From positions 4,026,939-4,090,938 of the forward strand of contig NZ_CP196822.1 in assembly GCF_051912485.1 (NCBI RefSeq): 64,000 nucleotides of DNA, given 5' to 3'. Shown piece by piece: positions 39,030-45,874 of this stretch (positions are counted from its first letter, which is position 1; every line of letters begins with the position of its first letter). Under the pieces are notes generated by a model. That model saw only the letters and a program-made list of their open reading frames with translations, did not search any database and had not been told where the DNA came from. Position numbers and translations under genes: made by a program. The DNA is from Nitrobacter sp051912485. Its GTDB lineage: Bacteria > Pseudomonadota > Alphaproteobacteria > Rhizobiales > Xanthobacteraceae.

Positions 39030-39899
39030 ATGTCCGAAACCGCGATCGCGATTCCGCTTGACCGGACTGACGCCCGCTCCGAGGCGCGCTGGGTGCGCGG
39101 TCTGCTGATCGGTCTCACCATCCTGTTTCTCTCGGTGTTCATCGTGTTGCCGCTGGTGATCGTTTTTGCGGAAGCATTCGCAAAAGGGGCGCCCGCCTAC
39201 CTTGCCGCGCTTGCCGATCCTGAAGCCCTGTCAGCGATCAAGCTGACGTTGGCGGTTGCGGTGATGTCGGTTAGCCTCAATCTGGTTTTCGGGCTGATCG
39301 CCGCCTGGGCAATCGCAAAATTCGAATTCCGCGGAAAGACGCTCCTGATCTCGCTGGTCGATCTGCCGTTCTCGGTGAGTCCGGTCATTTCCGGTCTATT
39401 GTTCGTGCTGTTGTTCGGCGCACAGGGCTTTCTCGGACCCTGGTTGCAGGACAACGACATCCAGCTTCTGTTTGCGTTGCCCGGCATCGCGCTAGCAACG
39501 ACCTTCGTGACCTTTCCATTCGTGGCGCGCGCGCTGATTCCGCTGATGCAGGAGCAGGGGACAGCGGAGGAGGAAGCGGCACTGTCGCTCGGAGCGTCGG
39601 GGCTGCAGACATTCTTTCGCGTCACGCTGCCGAACATCAAGTGGGGGTTGCTGTACGGCGTGCTGCTTTGCAACGCCCGCGCGATGGGCGAATTCGGTGC
39701 GGTGTCCGTTGTTTCCGGACACATCCGCGGTGAGACCAATACCATGCCGCTGCTGGTCGAAATCCTCTACAACGAATATCAGTTCGTATCGGCGTTCGCG
39801 ATCGCTTCGCTGCTGGCCATGCTGGCGCTGGTCACCCTGGTGATGAAGACCATTCTCGAGCGGCATCTGGACGAAGGACAACGACCGAGTGACCATTGA
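39030..39899 (+). CDS. cysW: Sulfate ABC transporter permease CysW
   Basis: A 289-residue permease partner of CysT. The EAA loop (EEEAALSLGASGLQTFFRVTLP) and the CysW segment LVDLPFSVSPVISGLLFVLLFG are visible, as is NARAMGEFGAVSVVSGHIRG. ATG 39030 has AAAGG about seven bases upstream. GTG 39021 is an alternative. Its end overlaps the GTG of cysA by 11 bases. Confidence 0.94.
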   Translation: MSETAIAIPLDRTDARSEARWVRGLLIGLTILFLSVFIVLPLVIVFAEAFAKGAPAYLAALADPEALSAIKLTLAVAVMSVSLNLVFGLIAAWAIAKFEFRGKTLLISLVDLPFSVSPVISGLLFVLLFGAQGFLGPWLQDNDIQLLFALPGIALATTFVTFPFVARALIPLMQEQGTAEEEAALSLGASGLQTFFRVTLPNIKWGLLYGVLLCNARAMGEFGAVSVVSGHIRGETNTMPLLVEILYNEYQFVSAFAIASLLAMLALVTLVMKTILERHLDEGQRPSDH

Positions 39900-40938
39900 A
39901 GTCCGCAATATCGTGAAAAAGTTCGGCGCCTTCTCCGCGCTGGACCATGTCGATCTCAAGGTTCCGCACGGCGAGCTGATGGCGCTGCTCGGGCCGTCGG
40001 GGTCCGGCAAGACCACGCTGCTGCGTATTATCGCGGGGCTCGACTGGCCGGATTCCGGTGAGGTCTCGTTCGACGGCGAGAACGCGCTGGCGCGCGGTGC
40101 AGGCGAGCGGAACGTCGGGTTCGTCTTCCAGCATTATGCGCTGTTTCGCCATATGACGGTGTTCGAGAACGTCGCATTCGGTTTGCGGGTTCAGCCACGC
40201 GCCGTTCGCAAGGACGAAGCCGGCATCCGTGCGCGCGTCAAGGAACTGCTCGACCTCGTCCAACTCGACTGGCTGTCCAACCGCTATCCCAGCCAACTTT
40301 CGGGTGGCCAGCGTCAGCGCATCGCGCTGGCGCGCGCGCTTGCGATCGAGCCGCGCGTTCTGCTGCTTGACGAGCCCTTCGGCGCACTCGATGCCAAGGT
40401 ACGTAAGGAACTGCGGACGTGGCTGCGCTCGTTGCACGAGGAAATCAACGTCACCTCCATCTTCGTGACCCACGATCAGGAGGAGGCGCTCGAGGTCGCC
40501 AACAGCGTGGTGGTAATGGACAAGGGGCGCATCGAGCAGATCGGAACGCCGACCGATGTCTATGACAATCCGCAGACGGCGTTCGTGCACGGCTTCATCG
40601 GCGAGTCGATCGTTCTGCCGGTCGAGGTTCATGACGGTTCGGTCCGCCTCGGTGAGACACCGCTGAATATCGCCGCGGAGCGCGGCAGGTCGGGGCCGTC
40701 GAAGCTGTTCGTTCGCCGCCACGACATGCAGATCAGCCCGCCCGGCTGGGGCGGTCTCGAAGGTACCGTGCGGCGGGTGCGGACCTTCGGTCCGATCCAG
40801 CGGGCCGATATCGCATTGTCGAGCAGCCGGGGCGAAACCCTCATTGAAATCGACGCGCCGCGTGACCGCGAGCTTCGCGATGGAGAGGTCGTCGGTCTGC
40901 AGCCGCGGCGCTACCGGATTTTCGCGGACTCGGCCTAG
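39889..40938 (+). CDS. cysA: Sulfate ABC transporter ATP-binding protein
   Basis: A 349-residue ATPase powering sulfate import. Walker A GPSGSGKTTLLR, the signature LSGGQRQRIALARAL, Walker B VLLLDEPFGALD and the switch His in FVTHDQEEAL are present, followed by a C-terminal TOBE-like regulatory domain. The start is GTG inside cysW. The TAG stop is formed by bases 2-4 of the double-hairpin repeat (CTAGTGTGG), so insertion of the element defined, or replaced, the end of the protein. Confidence 0.95.
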   Translation: MTIEVRNIVKKFGAFSALDHVDLKVPHGELMALLGPSGSGKTTLLRIIAGLDWPDSGEVSFDGENALARGAGERNVGFVFQHYALFRHMTVFENVAFGLRVQPRAVRKDEAGIRARVKELLDLVQLDWLSNRYPSQLSGGQRQRIALARALAIEPRVLLLDEPFGALDAKVRKELRTWLRSLHEEINVTSIFVTHDQEEALEVANSVVVMDKGRIEQIGTPTDVYDNPQTAFVHGFIGESIVLPVEVHDGSVRLGETPLNIAAERGRSGPSKLFVRRHDMQISPPGWGGLEGTVRRVRTFGPIQRADIALSSSRGETLIEIDAPRDRELRDGEVVGLQPRRYRIFADSA

Positions 40939-41102
40939 TGTGGTGGTTCAGAAGTTCGCTTCATTGTCCCAGCGCGTCCGTCAAGCGAACTTCTGAACCA
41001 AAACCACACCAGGATCATAAGGTTGATAGTGTCCCTTTGATTCCGACGCTCGCATCAAAGCTTGCGGCAAAAGACATGCGAATGTCGGAATCGGGACACT
41101 AG
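40935..41102. repeat. Double-hairpin repeat element, copy 2
   Basis: Hairpin 1 (40935-41012) has ends CTAGTGTGG and CCACACCAG and an inner stem almost identical to copy 1. Hairpin 2 (41026-41102) has ends ATAGTGTCC and GGACACTAG, but its inner stem reads GATTCCGACGCTCGCAT with ATGCGAATGTCGGAATC. That differs from copy 1 yet still pairs. The spacer GATCATAAGGTTG matches copy 1 closely. The element overlaps the cysA stop codon. Confidence 0.85.
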
Positions 41103-41164
41103 GGATTGTTCACCTTTCAGCCACGGTTGGTGTGCAACAACTGCGGCTGATTGGGGAATTATGA

Positions 41165-41674
41165 ATGATCCGCACCTTTGCCGCGATTCTCGGCCTTCTG
41201 GCGCTGGCCGGATGCGCCGCGGACAAACCGCCTCCTCCGGAGCAACCGACGTTCTATCTCGACATGGCTCACGGCGGGGCCAAGCTGGATTCTGTGGTGG
41301 CGGCGTCCATGATTTCGGGCTATCGCGCCAATAACGGCCTCGGCCCGGTGACGGTCGATCCGGAACTGATGCAGATCGCCGAAACGCAATCGATGGCGAT
41401 GGCCAAACGCAACAAGATGGACCACAACGTGGCCGGAACGCTGCCCAAGCGGCTGGCGGCGGCGGGCTATCCGGCGACGCTGGCGGTCGAGAATATCGGC
41501 GCCGGCTATCACACCCTCGCCGAGGCGTTCTCAGGCTGGCGCGATTCGCCATCCCACCGGGCGAACATGCTGAAGAACGGCGTCACGAAATTGGGCATCG
41601 CTGCGACCTATGCTCCGGACACAAAATACAAGGTGTTCTGGACGCTCGTTCTGGCATCCACCGACGAGCGATAA
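41165..41674 (+). CDS. CAP-domain (SCP/PR1-like) lipoprotein
   Basis: A 169-residue protein with a lipoprotein signal (MIRTFAAILGLLALAGC, Cys17) and a CAP domain. Typical motifs are MISGYRANNGLGPVTVDPEL, MDHNV (conserved His), VENIGAGYHTLAEAFSGWRDSPSHRANML in two blocks, and the KLGIAATYAP segment. Bacterial CAP proteins are envelope proteins of mostly unknown role. It lies just after the repeat that ends cysA. Confidence 0.85.
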   Translation: MIRTFAAILGLLALAGCAADKPPPPEQPTFYLDMAHGGAKLDSVVAASMISGYRANNGLGPVTVDPELMQIAETQSMAMAKRNKMDHNVAGTLPKRLAAAGYPATLAVENIGAGYHTLAEAFSGWRDSPSHRANMLKNGVTKLGIAATYAPDTKYKVFWTLVLASTDER

Positions 41675-41743
41675 GTGCTGCGTGAAGCGAGGCATCGCTT
41701 GCGCTGATTGACGCGAGCGCAAACCGACGTCGCGGAGAAGACG

Positions 41744-42532
41744 ATGACGAACTTGAAGGGCAGGACCGCGGTCGTGAGCGGATCTACCAGCGGCATCGGC
41801 CTCGCCTATGCCCGAGCGTTCGCGGGCGCCGGCGCCAATGTCGTGATCAACGGGTTCGGTCAGCCTGCCGACATCGAGAAGGAGCGCTCCGCCATCGAGA
41901 CCGAGTTCAAGGTCAAGGCGGTCCATTCGCCGGCCGACATGACAAAGCCTGCCGAGATCGCCGGAATGATCGCGCTCAGCGAAACAACCTTCGGCTCGGT
42001 CGATATCCTCGTTAACAACGCGGGCATCCAGTTCGTCTCGCCGATCGAGGAGTTCCCCGTCGAGAAGTGGGACGCGATCATCGCCATCAATCTCTCGTCG
42101 GCGTTCCACGCTATCCGCGCCGCCGTCCCCGGCATGAAGACGCGCGGATGGGGCCGTATCATCAACACCGCCTCGGCGCACTCGCTGGTGGCCTCGCCGT
42201 TCAAGTCGGCCTATATCGCTGCCAAGCACGGCATCGCCGGCCTCACCAAGACGGTGGCGCTGGAGCTCGCGACCCACAAGATCACTTGCAACTGCATCAG
42301 CCCCGGATATGTCTGGACGCCGCTGGTCGAGAAGCAGATTCCCGACACCATGAAGGCGCGCGACATGACCAGGGAGCAGGTCATCAATGACGTGCTGCTC
42401 GCTGCGCAGCCGACCAAGCAGTTCGTTACGGTGGAGCAGGTCGCCGCTCTGGCGCTCTTTCTGTGCGGCGACGATGCCGCCCAGATCACCGGCACCAACC
42501 TGTCGATCGACGGCGGCTGGACCGCAGCGTGA
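41744..42532 (+). CDS. bdhA: 3-hydroxybutyrate dehydrogenase (SDR family)
   Basis: A 262-residue short-chain dehydrogenase that interconverts 3-hydroxybutyrate and acetoacetate with NAD(H), as in polyhydroxybutyrate use. The NAD motif GSTSGIG is near residue 12, NNAG near 90, the catalytic Ser in NTASAHSLVASPFKSAY and the YIAAK Tyr/Lys pair follow, and ISPGYVWTPLVEKQI plus the end GTNLSIDGGWTAA match known hydroxybutyrate dehydrogenases. ATG 41744 has GGAG six bases upstream. Confidence 0.9.
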   Translation: MTNLKGRTAVVSGSTSGIGLAYARAFAGAGANVVINGFGQPADIEKERSAIETEFKVKAVHSPADMTKPAEIAGMIALSETTFGSVDILVNNAGIQFVSPIEEFPVEKWDAIIAINLSSAFHAIRAAVPGMKTRGWGRIINTASAHSLVASPFKSAYIAAKHGIAGLTKTVALELATHKITCNCISPGYVWTPLVEKQIPDTMKARDMTREQVINDVLLAAQPTKQFVTVEQVAALALFLCGDDAAQITGTNLSIDGGWTAA

Positions 42533-42535
42533 TTT

Positions 42536-42564
42536 TTCTCTCTCCCGCAAGGGAGGAGGGAAAG
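42536..42564. terminator. Pyrimidine-rich hairpin between convergent genes
   Basis: TTTCTCTCCC and GGGAGGAGGGAAA fold imperfectly around GCAA. A near-identical but perfect hairpin stands at 53777-53803, also between convergent genes, so this is a recurrent intergenic terminator-like unit. Confidence 0.5.
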
Positions 42565-42577
42565 ATTCCGAAAGCGC

Positions 42578-43951
42578 CTAGCTTTTCTTCCCGAACGCCA
42601 GAACATGCAGTCCGAGCTTGCGGCGTACGATCCAGAACAGCAGCACCGTCTCGAACACCAGCGATATCGACGTGGCCGCGGCGGCGCCGTGGCCGCCGTA
42701 GCGCGGCACCAGCGCGAAGCACAGCGTGACGTTCATGCCGAAGGCCAGCGCATAGGCGGACGCGCAGGCGTGTTGATGGCCGAGCATATTGAGCAACCGT
42801 TCGACTGGGCCGATGGCGGAACGGACCACGAGTCCGATCGCGGCGATGAACATGATGCTGTAGCCGGTGACGAATTGCGGGCCGAACAGCCACAGCATCG
42901 GTTTGCCGAACGCGAGCAGCACCAGCGTCGCGGCGAGCGATGGCCAGAACGTCCACTTGATCGCGTGAGCGACGTAGGCCGCCAGCCGCTCCTTGTCGCC
43001 GGCGGCGTGATATTCGGTGAAGCGGTGCGCCGTCGTCGCTGACATCGCATAGTGAATGAAGGACACCAGCGCCAGCGTCTTGACGACGGCGAAGTAGACG
43101 CCGACCTCGTCCGAGGGGCGGAACTGCTGCAGCACCAGCACGTCGGTGTAGGACAACAGCAGATAAAAGCTTTCGACCAGCAGGATCGGCAACGAGACCG
43201 CGAGCCAGCTACGGAAATCATGGACCTTCGGCCCGGCCGCGACGCTGGTGCCGAGTCTCCGGTTGAGCACGATCATCTGTCCGATCATGGCGATCCACAC
43301 CGCCGCCACGCTGGCCAGCATGGCAATGGTGGCGTTGAGATGGAATCCCAGCACGAAAGCGCCGGCCGTGAAACCGATGATCAGCGACTGCCGCACGATG
43401 AATTGCGGCATCAGCCCGAGCCGCATCCAGTCGTGGGAGCGCGCGATGCCGTCCTGCGTATTGGCGACGACGAAGGCGGGCAGCGTCAGGCAGCCGATAT
43501 AGAGCGGCAGGATCGTCGCGGCATCGATCCGAGACGACAGCATCTTGACGATGCCCGCGAGGAGCAGTGCGATCAGCGCGGCGACGATGAATGTCATCCA
43601 GCGGCTGCCGCTCAGGAAGCCGCGCAGCCGCGCGTCATCGCCGCTGGCGCGATATTCCGGAATGATCTTCTGCGCCGAGGCCGAGATACCGAAATCCATC
43701 ATGCTGCCGAGCAGCAGCACCCAGGTCCAGACATAGACATAAACGCCGTAGTCAGAACCGCCCATCCAGCGCGCGAGAAGGATCTGTGCGACGTAGGCGA
43801 GGCCGGCGCTGATGACGCGAATGATGAAGATCGTGCCGGCGAGGCGTTTGGTCAGCGAAGCCTCGCTCGAACCACCCAGCATCGCGCGCAACCGCCCGGT
43901 CAGGCCGGACGATCGCCTCGCAGGTGCGGGTTGGGTGTCCGTTACGGCCAC
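42578..43951 (-). CDS. Polysaccharide/oligosaccharide flippase (MATE/Wzx-like)
   Basis: A 457-residue polytopic membrane protein with about twelve to fourteen spans, in the polysaccharide biosynthesis/oligosaccharide flippase family (WMGGSDYGVYVYVWTW and DFGISASAQKIIPEYRASG near the N-terminus are typical). It probably moves lipid-linked sugars across the inner membrane. GTG 43951 was chosen because GAGGA lies about seven bases upstream. The open frame to 43984 lacks such a site. No glycosyltransferases are adjacent. Confidence 0.78.
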   Translation of the reverse strand: MAVTDTQPAPARRSSGLTGRLRAMLGGSSEASLTKRLAGTIFIIRVISAGLAYVAQILLARWMGGSDYGVYVYVWTWVLLLGSMMDFGISASAQKIIPEYRASGDDARLRGFLSGSRWMTFIVAALIALLLAGIVKMLSSRIDAATILPLYIGCLTLPAFVVANTQDGIARSHDWMRLGLMPQFIVRQSLIIGFTAGAFVLGFHLNATIAMLASVAAVWIAMIGQMIVLNRRLGTSVAAGPKVHDFRSWLAVSLPILLVESFYLLLSYTDVLVLQQFRPSDEVGVYFAVVKTLALVSFIHYAMSATTAHRFTEYHAAGDKERLAAYVAHAIKWTFWPSLAATLVLLAFGKPMLWLFGPQFVTGYSIMFIAAIGLVVRSAIGPVERLLNMLGHQHACASAYALAFGMNVTLCFALVPRYGGHGAAAATSISLVFETVLLFWIVRRKLGLHVLAFGKKS

Positions 43952-44032
43952 GGCGAAATCCTCGTGAGGCGGGAAGCGCGCCACGATCCGGACCTAGCAA
44001 CGATTCGTTAAGATTCAGTTGGGCGGGACGCC

Positions 44033-44142
44033 TATAGCGTTTTCGAGCGAATCATGTCCTTCGGGTTGACCCGAGATGGATTCCGGTTCGCGTGAAGACG
44101 ATGCAAAATCATGGAGCTCGCTTCTGATTCCATCAGAAGCGG
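44033..44142. repeat. Dispersed palindromic repeat, long form with an insertion
   Basis: It matches the repeat at 4002-4103: TATAGCGTTTTCGAGCGAA, then GATTCCGGTTCGCGTGAAG, and the hairpin CGCTTCTGAT-TCC-ATCAGAAGCG (44119-44141). About 25 extra bases including CGGGTTGACCCG are inserted in the first half. Confidence 0.7.
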
Positions 44143-44181
44143 AAGGGGCTTTGGTCAGACCCGTCGACGGCGAAGAGTCCG

Positions 44182-45024
44182 TCAATCCAGATTGATATTG
44201 AATTCGTAGGCGTGCTTGCCGCCCACCAGCGTCAGTTTCAGCGCGGCGCCTTCCGGGTTCGTATTCGGCGGCAGACCGTCGAGCTTGAACGAAAATCGTT
44301 TCACGCCGCGCGGTGCGCGATTGAGCCGCGTCGGAATCGGCAGCGCCCAGTCCGGCGTCGGGCCTTCGACGAACAGGCTGACGTCGTCCTTGGGATTAGG
44401 TGTCGCGACATCGACAGTCACAGTGGATTGTTCCTTGCGCTTGACGTCACGGATCGTCAGCGGATTGGGATCTCCGATCCGAGCCGGCTTTGGCACCGTA
44501 TCGAGCGCCGCGGCCAGCGCGCTGTCCTCCGCGCTGGCGACGCTGGCGAAAGCAAGCTCCAGACTGGCTTCGACGGGGACGCACAGCTTGGCGCACACCG
44601 CATAATTGACGGTTGCGCGGAGCGTGATCGGCTTGTCGGCATTCTTAGCGGCGATGCGCAGCGGCAGCACGACCTGATCCTTGTAGCCGAGCGAGTATCC
44701 GCCAGCGCCGTCGGGAAATTTCGATGGCGCGGGCCACAGGACGGTCACGGCGTCGACGTTGTCGGACTTGGAGAAATCGAAACGCGGCGGCACGCCGGAA
44801 TCGCCCGGCGTACGCCAGTAGGTTTTCCAGCCCGGCTCGAGCCGGAACGCCACGCCGCCGAGCAGCACCGCGCCGCTGCGCGAGCCCGCGAGCAGCCGGA
44901 CCGCGGCGTGGCTGCCCTCCTGCCATGGCGATGCATCCTCGGCCGTCGCAGAGGCCGAAAGCGCACAAGCCAGCAACGCGACCGCAACGCCGGGCACCGC
45001 GTGGAGGGGAACCTTGGTGATCAT
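44182..45024 (-). CDS. Periplasmic protein with DsbD N-terminal-like domain
   Basis: A 280-residue protein with a signal peptide (cleaved after about ATA, residue 28) and a domain like the N-terminal, electron-accepting domain of DsbD/ScsB. It shows FRLEPGWKTYWRTPGDSGVPP and VNYAVCAKLCVPVEASLEL, where the two Cys (CAKLC) are the likely redox pair. The transmembrane and thioredoxin domains of full DsbD are absent. It may act in copper-related or cytochrome-related disulfide handling. It is divergent from yqgE. Confidence 0.8.
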   Translation of the reverse strand: MITKVPLHAVPGVAVALLACALSASATAEDASPWQEGSHAAVRLLAGSRSGAVLLGGVAFRLEPGWKTYWRTPGDSGVPPRFDFSKSDNVDAVTVLWPAPSKFPDGAGGYSLGYKDQVVLPLRIAAKNADKPITLRATVNYAVCAKLCVPVEASLELAFASVASAEDSALAAALDTVPKPARIGDPNPLTIRDVKRKEQSTVTVDVATPNPKDDVSLFVEGPTPDWALPIPTRLNRAPRGVKRFSFKLDGLPPNTNPEGAALKLTLVGGKHAYEFNINLD

Positions 45025-45161
45025 GCGACGTCCTTACAGGCTGGTGCCGCGCCAAACCATTGAATTGCTTGTGATCTGCAGTTTGGTCATAGCGGGAGGG
45101 TTGATTGACAGAATGGACGTCCAATATCAGGATGTGAGGGCAACATGAGGGTCGTTTGCTG

Positions 45162-45812
45162 ATGAATCCAGCGCGTAAGGGGCCCGGCAAGGGCCGTCGT
45201 CAGGCGGACGACGCGGACGCCGACGATCCGGACCGAAGCTATCTGGATGGCCAGTTGCTGATCGCGATGCCGGTCATGGAAGATGAGCGGTTCGCGCGCT
45301 CTGTGATCTATGTTTGCGCGCACTCGTCCGAGGGAGCGATGGGTATCATCCTCAATCGGCCCGCCGGAAGCCTCGATTTCACCGATCTGCTGGTGCAACT
45401 CGACATCATCAAGAAGTCTGACCGGATCAAGTTGCCGGAAACCGCCGAAACCATGAAAGTGATGAAGGGCGGCCCGGTCGAAACCGGTCGCGGTTTTGTC
45501 CTGCACTCGAGCGATTTCTTCATCGAGGATGCGACGCTGCCGATCGACGATGGGATCTGCTTGACCGCGACACTCGACATTCTGGAAGCCATTGCGAAAG
45601 GCGCCGGCCCGAAACATGCGATCCTGGCGCTTGGCTATGCCGGCTGGGCGCCGGGTCAGCTCGAGACGGAAATTCAGGACAATGGATGGCTGCATTGTCC
45701 GGCCGATCCGGACCTGATCTTCGGCCGCGATATCGAGGACAAATATACCCGCGCGCTGCACAAGATTGGAATCGATCCCGGCATGTTGTCGAACGAAGCC
45801 GGCCACGCCTGA
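45162..45812 (+). CDS. yqgE: YqgE/AlgH (UPF0301) family protein
   Basis: A 216-residue cytoplasmic protein of the YqgE/AlgH family: YLDGQLLIAMPVMEDERFAR, VCAHSSEGAMGIILNRP, GGPVETGRGFVLHSSD and LGYAGWAPGQLETEI are its hallmark motifs. Its biochemical role is not settled; in Pseudomonas it was linked to alginate regulation. The first 28 residues are a charged disordered tail. Start ATG 45162. Confidence 0.9.
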   Translation: MNPARKGPGKGRRQADDADADDPDRSYLDGQLLIAMPVMEDERFARSVIYVCAHSSEGAMGIILNRPAGSLDFTDLLVQLDIIKKSDRIKLPETAETMKVMKGGPVETGRGFVLHSSDFFIEDATLPIDDGICLTATLDILEAIAKGAGPKHAILALGYAGWAPGQLETEIQDNGWLHCPADPDLIFGRDIEDKYTRALHKIGIDPGMLSNEAGHA

Positions 45813-45874
45813 GCGGACAGTTTCTCGCTCTTTACGACAGCCCCAAAAGGGACACGTTGGGTTACAGTGATCGT

